A stretch of DNA of 64,000 nt from Undaria pinnatifida (taxonomy: Eukaryota; Sar; Phaeophyceae; Laminariales; Alariaceae), in NCBI GenBank assembly GCA_012845835.1, contig JABAKD010000002.1:2930001-2994000 (forward strand), read 5' to 3'. Below the pieces are notes generated by a model. The model was not told where the DNA came from, did no database searches, and saw only the letters and a program-made list of their open reading frames with translations. Position numbers and translations under genes: made by a program. Below are positions 12,501 through 23,120 of this stretch, one piece after another; within the stretch, counting starts at the first letter, position 1; each line of letters begins with the position of its first letter.

Positions 12501-15500
12501 GGGAATATTTTTCTGACGAAAAAAATGTTCGTCAACCTCGTCTTGTGCGATGTCTTTCTGGCACAGCCGATCGGGGGCTCTACGCATGTGGACAAGGGTA
12601 GCTCCCTGGAGTTTTTGGGGGACGTCAGCTTCCTCGGCAACACGTTAGCCTACCTCACGGACCCGGCCTGGGTGAGATTCGATAAAGCACTTTCTGGCGC
12701 AGCCATACCCAGGAGTAGCGACTTATTTTGGTTGGGTTTTTATTCGACCGCAACACTGCGTAATAGCGTGAATCATATTATAGTTGAAAGCTGTTGACCA
12801 CCACTTGCTGTCCTCACCTTTTGGATTTTCAAGACCGAACCTCGCTTGCCATAATCCCTGGTACCGCGAACGAGGCATGCTAAATAGTGTAACGAATTAT
12901 TGTTTCAACACTGGCCGGTCAAGACCGCGAACTCGGTTTGCGGTCGGAATGAAATCCGGCATATTTATGCGCTCAATGACCATGCTGCTCTGCTTTGCGA
13001 ACTACATTGTGTCTGCAGAACGAGTACGGCGGAGCTTGTGTGTTCAACGCTGGACTTGTTAAGTTTCACGGACAAGCTTACTTCAGGTACAACGGACAGT
13101 TCAGAAAGGATGGCACGTATGAATGGAATGCACCAGGTGGCGCCATTCTCAACATCGGCGACATGGAGGCGAGTCACTTTCCCAGGGACTCTATGGACAT
13201 TCGCCAACCTGTGTGATGTTACGCGAGTGTATTCTGTGATTAGGCGGCCGTGCAGCGTGCTATTACTGTTGGCTGCACCAGGTTAGAACGAGCGCATGCC
13301 TCATGCGTACAGTGAGAGCGTTCAGCTGAATACAGCATTTTGTTCAAATATCGGGCTCTTACGCTGCCGGTGGGTGATGCTGTCACCCTCTTCACTGACG
13401 CCTACCTCCTGTGATGCTTTCGTTACTTTGTAGTTCGAACGCAAAACGAAGTTCTGGGACAACTTCAACCTTCGCGGTGGCAACGGAGGCGGTATCGCCA
13501 ACAGTGGACAACTTCAGTTTCACTACCGGACTGTCTGGCGAAAGTGAGCACGAATTCATGAACGTTATGTGTTCGTTAAGTCGTGCCGCACCTTGTAATT
13601 TCGCGACAGGCCCAAGCTTCGGCAGCCCGCGGGGGGTCAATTCTTTAGCTTCTTTTTTCTGTGGGTGGGGCTCACTTGTGTGATTGGACACCCTGTTACT
13701 TTTGCGCTCTTCACATTTCGTCCGTGCTGTTCGCGAGCGTGTGACCCCGGTATGGAATGGTTAGCTAAGTCCCGCCAAGCAGATCACCTGGGGATCTTTC
13801 CCCAGGGAGATCAATAGTCACTCGGTCGAGCGGCCCTAACCCGGCAGCGAAAACGAGGGTACCCCTCCACGGTTCTTTGTCCACAGTATGAACTGTTTGT
13901 TATGGGCGAAATATTGCTGTCGTCTGATGTATTCTTCCCCACACACTAAGTACGCCGCGAATTTGATTGCTGAATGACGGCGTATGTCGCCGGCACGATC
14001 GCTCCAAGGCTATGGACCAGGTCATAACCTGCCGCTTCCAATTTTCGCTTGTCAGAGCTCGAAAACAGTAACAAGCGTTGTCACCAGTGCCATTGCCAAA
14101 TTTGTTTATATATATTTTTGGATTGGGCCGCAGTTGCCACGCTGGTATTTGCGCGTGTTCTTGTTCACTTCCTAGCGAGCTACGGGAACAATTATATACC
14201 CGTGGTGTATACCATCTCGCCTTCGGGGTTCTGCAGCTTCCACAACATCTTGGGCACGTTAAACCAAGGCTACGGTAGGGGAGGTACCCCCGTTTTCACT
14301 AGTGTGTTTGAGCCAGTCGCACGAGTGACTATGTACCTCACGGATGAAAATGATATAGGCACTTGTTTTGAAGCAGCTTAGATTGTCTTTGCATTGCGGA
14401 TTGATTTCGTCAATATAAAACCTAAAGAAAACGTAAGACCGCAAAGGAACAAAGGGGTTACTCGCGCGAGTGACCCCTTGCCACTGAAATCCAAGGCCCA
14501 AAAAGGGACTCCCCTACCGTAGCCTGGGTCGTTAGGCGACAGCAATAGTAGCCCTACCCGTACACACCCAACTAGCAAATATATTATCGATCTGAATACA
14601 TTTGTTGGTTCCTGGGGGCATTAGCTCTAGCTGCAGTGTTCACATTTATGTTCTATTTTCTCTTCTCGAGTAACCGCCGGGAGTGTTTTGAAAGTGCAGG
14701 ACGGGGTCGTGCAACCCAGCACCACCATTCTGAGTGCTTGTTTGCCACTTCTCCATGATGCGGCCTCGTTGCGTGTCCTTCGACATGAATGACAGGCTGA
14801 ATATAGAGGGGCGTTGGTGTCTCATTCATGAGGCGGGCAGATTCGACTCACTGTGTGCAACCTGCATCCCATTTTTTATGTCCGTCATGCATATCCCCTC
14901 AAAATCCGCAGCAACACTGTGGACGATCGCAACGAGGAAGAAGGGCCGGCGATTTTTGGTGGACATGGCGCTGCGCTGTATAACTTCGGGCCTATCGCGA
15001 CTGCCACGTTCATGAGCAAGGCGACATTCCGGGACAACGTAGGCGGATTTGTGAGTCCTTTATTCGCACCGCCAGATTTTTCTGTTGGCGATTGGGCTTC
15101 TTTATATCTTGATCGATAATGAATGCCTAGAAACAAAATGCACCAGGCTGTATGTCTGAAAAATCGTGAGCCATCTGTAGCGGTAAATGCCTATATTAGC
15201 GCGCGGCACCTCGTACAATGCTTCTGTTATGAAGAACGTGATTGCTTTTCCTCTTCTATACAAGTTCCATGCGGGTGGCCTCGTTCCCCAGTGAAGATGA
15301 TCATACCACCTCTTTGTTGCTCGTTTATGGATGCCTGATTTTCAGCGAGGCGCCGCTGTGGCCGCCAACGGAGACCGCGGCGGCTCAGATTCTACTGCTG
15401 AGAATGCCAACAAGATCACCTTCGAGCACAAGACTTACTTCAAAGACAACAGCTTTGACGTGAGTATCTGATTTTGGCTCGAGCATAGGGGTGGAACGGT

Positions 15501-18500
15501 ATATCCGTTGGGTTGGGTGTCAGCATATCATTGGCGCCACGTACAATTTGAAATTGGCATGTTGGGGTCGACATTAGGTTTTTCCCACATTTAAGTTTTC
15601 TCCAACCCCACACTTTGGCACGTGAACGTAGAGTTTAGCACAGCCCCCAGTGCCAAGCGATTCTGGGGAGTCAACTATGCACTAAGTTTTCACGTAAGTG
15701 GGGGGGAATTGGCGTGATACGTGTTGTGGATCCGATGCCGAACTAGGCAATGTACTATCCCTTCCCTTGATGTTGTAAGGTGTTTCGCCTGTTCATCGAT
15801 CGCCGCGTAAAACATTTGAACAAATATGCCGAGGTTGTACTAGTCAGCGCAGCTGGGTCGACGTACTGCCGGCAGTTCGAAGACGTGGCTGTTCATGGCA
15901 CAGCTAAAGCTGCTTTACAAATTGAGACGCATGCGTGACCAGTTTACAGGTTAAGATACCAGGCAGCTCGTTACGGACCACATCACGTTGCTCCCGGTTG
16001 GGATTGGATGCGCACCGAGTTTACGTGGCCTCAGCGGTGCAAATACGGCCGAAAAAGTAGACGTTGTTTCGATATCCGCTGGAAATTATCACCGGTTTCA
16101 ATACAATAATAGAAATGTAAAAACAATTAGGAGAAGGTATCCTTATGCGTGAGACCTCCTGTTCGGGAATTTACACTTGGATAATTGTCGGCAAGTCGCA
16201 GAAATTGTGTTGCAACGTGCACGGAGAGTATATTGTGTTTCAGATTGTATCGATATTAATTTTCTGGTATGTGTATGCGGAGGGTGATGCCCTTGTACGA
16301 AATACGTATTTAAGACTTAATTCTTGTATTCATTACTTAGCATGTTCAAGGGAGACGATATTAAAATTTGTCCACAAAACATTGAGACATTAATTAGTTT
16401 CCACCTTCGAGCGACACGATGTTGAAGTTGCTGTTCACATTCTGAAGACATCAAAATGACGAGGGTCGTACTGAGTGGAGTATAATTGTATCGTTCCGTG
16501 AACCTGCAGGATACTCGACCGGACAACGGCGGCGCGGGACTGTGGGTCTTCAAAAATGCGACTGTCGAGTTTCAGGACAGGGTCGCGTTCAGGTTGGTCT
16601 CGTTTGGGATATGCTGCGAAAAGTATTGTTAACCTTTTGTCGGGCGCTCCGGTGGTCAAGACGTTAGCCTTTCAAGAATTTGCATGACCGCCACGAAAAG
16701 GGTCTGACAGGCCTATAGTCAAGGCTAGCTACATTTCATTTTCGTCTTGATCGGGTCCGTGACAGAGCTACAGAATACGCCTTCAGCGTCATCCATTTTT
16801 TCGGCCGTCTTGTTGACACATTGCTGCCTAATTCGCAAAATCATTCCATCCACATCATGCGCGTTTGCGTGCATCTCGTGCGACGGGAGGACTTCGAACC
16901 AATTGTTTGAGATAGACGAACTGCTGCTTATGTGCGCATTTATGCTCGCCTTTACTGGCGGCTCGCTCGATTGAAGATTTTGTGTGTTGTGTTACATACA
17001 ACTATACATGATTCAACAATTTATTTGGCTGCTGGCACAAGAGCACCCTATAAAACAACGTGCACATGCAAGCAGGTTGTTGCGCCATCTCCGTTAACAT
17101 AGATAAGAGAATCTACGCATCGACCCTCACTGTCATCACCCTCAGAGGCGGTCGTTTGATGTCCACAGCGAAACATAGCGATGCTGGTGTCTGCTGCCTA
17201 CTAGATCCATCATTTACAAACCAACGACACCCACCGCGGGAGTGATGTGATCCTTCTTGGTTTGGTTGTGTTCACCGACATGCTTGCTTGCGTAAATCTC
17301 ATTGTGTTGCGTTCCCCCTTTGTATTTCTATGTCTATGGACAATCCGTGGTCACAGGTGTCGTTTGTTTTCCGTCCAAGTACGTGCCTTCATGCTTATGG
17401 GCTCTCATCATTTTTTAACGATTGTCGATTGTCGTCGAATTTAGGTAACTCACTCTCTCGCCCTTTCCGCGAGTAATATTTTCCACTCCACATTCCCCAA
17501 CGAGTACGAGTAGGCACTCGATGGAGCTGCCACCAGCGAAATCAACCTCGGTAGGTACGAGGTTAGTGCCCACCAGACCATAAGAGACGCCGATATCTAC
17601 GCAGCGCGCGGACTGAGGGATATTCCAAAGTAGTAGCAACAAATATCAAGAAACGTAAAAATAAACGTGGCGTTCGCGCGAGTCGTGATATTTTCTTAGT
17701 TGATGGAGTAAAAGATATCCGCCTATCGTAGCTATAGCCGTAATACCTTCGATACACAATCTGCGACACATCAACAGGACTTCGAGCAGTAGATACGGTG
17801 TTCAGATGAATACTACTGTTCGCATTTTCACGGTCTTCATGTTTGTTGCCGACTACCACTGAACGACGAAGCGAGGAAGCCAACTTCAATCTTTGGCGCA
17901 TTCTACTGCAATTTTACCGCACAAAGGAGTGTGGTGTGGTTATCATCAATCGAAATTTGCTCAATACGTTGGCCGTTTCGCGTTGAATTGTTCTTGTTCT
18001 TACTGCATTTTCGCGATAGGAGGAACATTGGCGCCAACGGCGGCGCTATCATAAACGGTGGCGGTTTTATCCATTTTGCGGCTGCAAATCTCATCCATAT
18101 GATCGACAACGTTGGCGAGGAATCGGTGAGTCGTTCGGATCATTTCTTCGTTGGAGCTGTTCGCCTTCGTAACGTGCCGATGATAGTAAATGAAGGCAAT
18201 GCAATGCACCTAGGGTGTCGCAAACGGCAACCACTTGACTCTGCTCCATGCTATCTTAGCCTGATGGTCTGTACTCCAGTTGAATTTAAGCCAGCCCGTG
18301 TGTGCGTCAACAAATGTGTTTCATGTGCCTTGGTTCTGCTGCCATACTCGTAGAATGTGCATACTTGGCCCCTTATATATCGCCGGATGCACAAACCTTT
18401 TTTGAACACACAGAACTGGTAAACATTCTTCCTCATATATAACGTCCTTTATGTATGTGCTCCGTTCGTGGTTCGCCCACAGTGCCCCGACATCAAGAAC

Positions 18501-18665
18501 TACGACACAGAAACTCACTCTCATGAGGACGGCTTCGGCGACATCGATGATCCGAGTGGAGAGTGTGGATCGACGGGCGACCTCTGCACTTGGTTCGAAG
18601 GCGAAATCACAATCGGCAGTGCTGACCCCATCGTGGGCGAGACACCTGATATTTGCGAGTTTTGA
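3532..18665 (+). CDS. Spliced gene for a right-handed beta-helix, Pmp-like repeat protein (5' end not found)
   Basis: Eighteen exons: 3532-3618, 4186-4278, 4985-5017, 5645-5686, 6307-6531, 7557-7655, 8582-8706, 8954-9089, 9439-9774, 11022-11168, 12567-12671, 13019-13168, 13434-13543, 14912-15050, 15346-15459, 16510-16592, 18020-18125, 18483-18665. They join in frame at every junction, including three phase-2 junctions that rebuild Ser, Asn and Arg codons, giving 770 codons to a TGA. Nearly every exon carries the family signature: GGAI-N-G (SGGAIFNRGNLEF, GGAIFNTGSLT, RGGAIWNAGNVK, GGAIINGGG) followed by F...A-F--N-A. This is the repeat of chlamydial Pmp proteins and related beta-helix proteins, usually surface-exposed or secreted. 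One donor is GC. No start codon or signal peptide was found, so upstream exons are probably missing. The product could also be annotated as two genes split near 9.6 kb. Molecular function is unknown; the family call is firm. Confidence 0.85.
4424..4694 (+). mobile_element. Miniature element family 2, copy in an intron of the beta-helix gene
   Basis: About 270 bp with ends CCAAGGCTACGGTAGGGGG and CCCCCCTACCGTAGCCTGGG. TGTCG lies next to both ends, a likely 5-bp target duplication. The interior carries the palindrome-like TTACTCGCGCGAGTGACCCC and CAGTCGCACGAGTGACT. It is closely similar to the copy at 14264-14529. Confidence 0.8.
6937..7191 (+). mobile_element. Miniature element family 1, copy in an intron of the beta-helix gene
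   Basis: Begins CAACGGTAGGGGTTGCAG and ends CCTTTCGGTGGGATT, with the family interior (GTCCGATTGAGCTG, GGGTTGTGCG). It sits between the exons ending at 6531 and starting at 7557. Confidence 0.75.
9175..9358 (+). repeat. Direct tandem duplication of a 92-bp intron segment
   Basis: CACATCGCGAATCGTGCATG occurs at 9175 and 9267, and the two copies differ at only a few bases. It lies wholly in the intron between exons 8954-9089 and 9439-9774 and ends about 80 bp before the acceptor. It looks recent. Confidence 0.85.
11531..11830 (+). repeat. Tandem array of four 76-bp units related to family-2 element ends
   Basis: TCAAGGCT recurs at 11531, 11607, 11683 and 11759, an exact 76-bp period. Each unit includes AACGCCAAAAAAGGGTA. 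The last unit reads AAGGCTACGGTAGGGGG then TACCCCCAATTT, matching the left end of family 2, and the AAAAAAGGGTATACCTCT part resembles its right end. It lies in the intron between 11168 and 12567. Confidence 0.85.
12024..12298 (-). mobile_element. Miniature element family 1, copy in an intron of the beta-helix gene
   Basis: Begins CATCCCCCGGTATGGGTGC and ends CTGCAACCCCTACGGTGGGA. It lies in the intron before the exon at 12567. The flanks CCAAA and CGAAA could be a decayed 5-bp target duplication. Confidence 0.75.
14264..14529 (+). mobile_element. Miniature element family 2, second copy in an intron
   Basis: Same ends and interior as the 4.4-kb copy. CGTTA borders both ends, supporting a 5-bp target duplication. 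It lies between the exons ending at 13543 and starting at 14912. Confidence 0.8.
15634..15693 (+). CDS. Possible cassette exon of the beta-helix gene
   Basis: A 60-bp stretch bounded by an AG and a perfect GTAAGT donor lies in the intron between the exons ending at 15459 and starting at 16510. It is open in phase 0 on both sides, so it could be included without shifting the frame (FSTAPSAKRFWGVNYALSFH). It lacks the GGA repeat, and the junction without it reads naturally, so it may be an alternative exon or chance. Confidence 0.25.
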
Positions 18666-20849
18666 AAACGTGCTTCTTTGTCACGTGCAGTGAGAAACGC
18701 TGCTACGAATGAGATTAAGTAATGGCGGTCATGTTCGCGGGGCCTTCAGGGTATCATGCCTGATGGTTGCGAGTAGGCACGCGCTTTAGGTGGAATTATT
18801 CAAGCACCAGGCCTGCCTGTCGGTGGAATCGTGCCAAACACGTGGCGTTGCTTAGAAATATGTCGTGTATATGAACGACTAATCTGAGGGGCGACAGAAC
18901 CTTGAACTGACCTACAGCACCTTAGTTGTTTCATTTCGTTGCATTTTTATTTGTTACTCGTAGTATGGGAACGGTGTAATTGGGAACACTCGAACACTCC
19001 GGGCCACGTTCCATAGCCTCGTCGTCGAAATCTTACGTACCACCGAGTCGTTTGTACCTTACGATTTGCCGAATGCGGTGTGCCGCATGCGCTCGGGTAG
19101 GACATATAACATAGAGAGAACGTGTACACCAGAGCTGTGATACGACACTACGGTAGGCAGGGCGGTGTTGGTAGATTCTTCTAGCGGGTAGAAAGGGGTT
19201 GACTTAGGAGTGACATGCCGTCTACCTAAATTAGTATCACATTCGGCGGGCTGTAGACATTGCCGGAGGGGGCGCGAAAGATGTGTATTACTTGCCGCAA
19301 CCCCCGCAAGACACGGACAGCAAGTGTTGCGGTTGGCACCGCAACGTGGATAAATCATGTATTTTGCCGTTCTCATATTTTCTGATGGTGCGACCTTTCA
19401 TGGGGAATAAAATTGATGTATGAGTGGTGCATTGGGGTGCAACGTGCCTTGGCATACATATACCGCGCTGTGAGGGTCGATTAGGCACAGATGTGGTGAG
19501 TACCCCAGTAGTGTAGAAGAGCTCAAGATAACATAGTAGTATTGTTCTATAGAGGGGAGGTCTCGCGCGACAAAACCAAAGGTGTTCGGTGGATTTCCGG
19601 TTTTTCCCCAGCCCTTCTCTTACGTCGGTTTTGACACGCCTCTCCCTCATATGGAGGGCCCGATGTTTTTTCGACACTTGGGTACAAACGGGTTGATTAC
19701 AGGTTTGTTCTATTGTAATAGTGCGTTGTAGAGAAAAAGTAGCCTAGTCCCAAGTCGAGGGTTTATCCATAAAATGCATAACTAAGCATCGACCGATAAA
19801 ACTATCGAACTCACAGCCGGCGCATAAAAAGTATCTTGCAAATATGTTTTTGGGGGGCATCGGCAAGAACACCGGTTGTGCTAGATGTAAAGATGGGCTG
19901 AGAAATCCGTTTGATGTGAACAACACCCACCACAAGGGTTGGACACTGTGTCGCGATTGATCTTCGACCTCGAGATACAAGCAACTCCACGAGAACCTGC
20001 GCTGCTCGTCACGAGTTATGCGTAAATCCACTGCCACCACAATGCCACGTACAGCCGTCGTCGTCGTCCATGCAACGAGTGCAATGCTGCGGTATAATGC
20101 TATTATCGAGATATGTTTGCTGTTTGGTAGGATACACGGACGTGCTACATCGAAAAATGCAGCATGTGGAAGGTTCTTGAATAATTACTGAATTTCGGAC
20201 CGAGGGTAGAAATTGTTCTGCCATATTGCCTGGCATGTACCAGATTCAGACTAGTACCGAGGGTATCGTTTTCAGTTGCAATACATACTCGGGTGTACGG
20301 TGTATACACGGCATTTCGTTGGTCACACCGCTCAAAGGATCGTTCCATCTACCGGGAATATTGCCAGTAAACTCAATACAACAGACGTAATCTATGTGGG
20401 GAGCTTATACCGACTTACATCACAGCCTTCATTATCTTCCCCTGTGTGTTCTTTATGCTGTGCAAAATGGACACCGTCCTTCCTCATGAGGTTTCGCCTC
20501 GGCAACGTATCATTTGTATTTTGCGCATGCAGTGATAACGACGACGGGGCCACGACGTCTCAAAGCTTTAATGGAATTGGGGGGCAATTATGTGGTCCAG
20601 ACCTGCTCCCTATCAGTTGTGGATCCATCCAAACCAAACCTGGGCGCGACAGGTTGGCACGTGCTACACGCCTGAGTAAGAGCATAAGACGGCGATAAAC
20701 GCTTCAGCGATCTACCTTATTTTCGGCGGCACTACGCCAATAGCCACACCCCTTACGCCGCTGTGGCCAACGCCACCGTCTCCTCTACTCCCTCACTCGT
20801 CACATCGTCCCATCACCTCCCTATCACAGTCCATCACGAAGTCGCTTAC
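18666..20849. other. Unassigned interval after the beta-helix gene
   Basis: No gene could be supported. There are overlapping open frames on the minus strand around 19059-19677 without recognisable content. The 3' UTR of the beta-helix gene presumably begins this interval; I saw no clear AATAAA. Confidence 0.4.
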
Positions 20850-20999
20850 CCCTTCCACCCCTACTCGGTTTGGAGCGTAAGCGAAGCAGCATGGTTTCGG
20901 TCCTGTCTGAGCCATTTGCAACGCGGGAACTCCCGCGAGGATGGTGTGCTTGCTGGTGTTGCTACAATCCCGCTTCGCTCCAACGTCCTTCATAAGACC
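20850..20999 (-). CDS. Candidate internal exon, unrecognised
   Basis: A 150-bp minus-strand stretch between CTCATTTGCAG and GAAGGG/GTAAGC, open for 50 codons in phase 0 at both ends. It begins GLMKDVGAKRDCSNTSKH and contains a CC pair. It lies downstream of the terminal-looking exon ending at 21631, so it would belong to another gene or an alternative form. A plus-strand exon reading overlaps it, so only one can be right. Confidence 0.3.
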
Positions 21000-21630
21000 C
21001 TGCAAATGAGGTTACACTCGCTGTCCTCCACCTCCAGACGGCCATCTACCAACTTTGTTTTGAAATCGCTACAGCTTCATTAAAGCTCGCTGCAAAGGCA
21101 GTGGAGTCAAGAATCTGCCTGGTTCTTCCTTGCTTGGTTCTCCGGATACTAAGCAAATAAAATGCTTAATGGTAAAGTTGAGAATTGCCCGCCGGGGCTT
21201 GACAGCTGTGAATGGGTGGTGTCCTGACTGACCTCCTGTTAACGGCCCGAACATATCAAACAGCAAGGGGGGCACACGATCTGACGAAACGAGGGTTTCG
21301 TGGTCGCTCAGATGTCCACACTACCGCCGCAATTCAAAACGAAAATTGAATTGTGGCACGCACAATACACCGACTCGAAAAATGATGCACCTCCCCAACG
21401 AACAGCTGGTGCTGAGCCGTGCATAGGTTCCTACGTGCAGCGGCGCGCGGCATACCCATCCCATCTGTTGCGGTAGCGTGATCGTCTGTCCTAACGCACG
21501 CGCCCGATATTGCCAAACTCTCCCAACCTTACGCTGATCGTTCTATCCTTTCGTGCGGTCACTTGTCCGGGAAATTCCACGGTATTGTGGTATCCTGTTA
21601 AATCCTATCACGTGAATGTTGGTTCGAACA

Positions 21631-23120
21631 TCATTCGGCTGTAACTTCAGAAACATTTGCATCCGTAATGAGCGTAAAACCTAAGCAACTCATGAGCCGT
21701 GCCCCTGTGCCGTCCTTGGAAACAACGGGGAACTTGGCGTCGACATCTAACTTCGCGAAGAGTCGCTCGAACTAAAGTTTTAGAAGGCTGGTTTGGATTC
21801 AGAGCAGGTGGCTGCAAATGAATTCCAAGCGACTTCAATCAGTAAATATTGCTGCCTATTCAGTAGATTACAACGTTCAGTTACGTCTAGCGCCCTCACC
21901 TTCCGAATACACGAGTTACGGCGTGTGCTAAACCACATGACGACATCATACGTAATGGAATGCCAGCAAGAGCTATCGACGATGCTGACTGCGCACAGAT
22001 AAGTTGCGTAGTCGACATCTGATCTCCAAAGACCCGAACCAATGGACATAATTCGTGTTTTTATTGCGGTGGTGAGAATGGGCCTCTAGTAGTCGACGTG
22101 GCCACATCTTGTGTGGTGCCATGCAGAGGTATAACCAGTACGATCTACGAAGTAATCGAGCCACCCTTGTGACTAAATTTGGTTGTGGTGTCTATCCGTA
22201 GAAAAGCAGGTCCCCCCTTGGCGCAAACCCGTCTTTATTAAATATGATGACAAAAAATCAAAGCTAGATCCAAATATCCAAGGCCTTCCACACTTCCACA
22301 CCCGGCTTCGTCTTGTCGGGGGACCTAAATGAGACACACCGCTTGAAGCGCTAGGAATTGGGATGATAGGACAAGAAAAATGGGGACGAGCAATAAGAAG
22401 CAAGGCGGTTATGCTGTCAAACGGCCACGGCACACAGGCAAGCAATAGGCTGCATTCCCGGACACAGACACGAAACAAGGTACTAGGTACTGGAGACACG
22501 TTCAAAGCGGAAGCACGCGCCTGAGAACCGACCTTGTAGTTGCTTACATGGTATGCATTCCAGAAACGAATATTTCATTTGTGTTTCTGTATTGAACATT
22601 CTTGACTTGAATTCAAACTCACCCCCGGCACGGTGTATGACACGCCGGAGAGGACAATACTGGTGCAAAACTTGCCAGTACAACCTAAAGTATCACTCCG
22701 CTTGCTTGGAGAGAACGGCTGCGCAAATTCCCGTTCCCGTCCGGCCCAACGGACGCCGTCCATATGGCTCGCTCTCTTGCCATACTAAAACAGTGCGTAC
22801 GATGCCTACAGGATAGATTTAAAACCAACAGTAAGAAAACGTCAATGGATAAAAGGCGGAATGCTCATCAAAGCATGTTGTACATTAAGGGGCAGTTGTG
22901 GATCCACGCGCACTAAAAATGACTATTGTATTCGTAGTAGGTTACGACACGCAAAGAGCACATGAACAGTTTGCTCCAGATTGCACTCACCACATCGCCC
23001 TCCCAGGGAAGCTCAATATGTTTTTTTGCTTCCATGTCGTTCACCACGGCTTTGAGACCTCCGCCATGAACGGGCGCTTGGTCGAAGCACGTGGCGATCT
23101 TCAAGTCCACCGCACAACCC
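21631..23120 (-). CDS. Candidate exons of an unrecognised minus-strand gene
   Basis: Four minus-strand stretches have exon-like borders: 23120-22991, 22684-22623, 21988-21900 and 21771-21631 (ending in TGA). The last two join in phase 0, giving ...WFSTRRNSCIRK then FERLFAKLDVDAKFPVV. The first two do not connect in phase with each other or onward, so intervening exons would be needed. Donors are good (GTGAGT, GTGAGG). The encoded segments resemble nothing I can name. Treat as a lead for RNA evidence. Confidence 0.28.

Larger units (their letters stand above)
9610..18665 (+). other. Second beta-helix module of the Pmp-like protein
   Basis: Starts within exon 9 with an entry segment that contains DCDALFGEGTTLGGYSVLTW and continues through exon 10 (IIFVMGGGDLTV...LTMTGISSS), which reads like the N-terminal cap of a beta-helix. 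GGA repeats follow in exons 11-17 (NEYGGACVFNAG, APGGAILNIG, GGNGGGIANSG, GGHGAALYNFG, NGGAGLWVF, NGGAIINGG). The last exon, 61 codons including the stop, begins CPDIKNY, is rich in acidic residues and Cys, and ends DICEF. No membrane anchor is visible at the C-terminus. Confidence 0.65.

Noticed and set aside
17455-17613. Minus-strand exon-like stretch in an intron of the beta-helix gene
   Set aside because: Open in phase with a GTGAGT donor, but it is isolated and antisense to a well-supported gene; likely chance.
20533-20876. Two plus-strand stretches (DNDDGATTSQSFN... and HTPYAAVANATV...) that join in phase
   Set aside because: The second overlaps a minus-strand exon candidate with better splice sites, the intron would be only about 90 bp, and no domain is visible.
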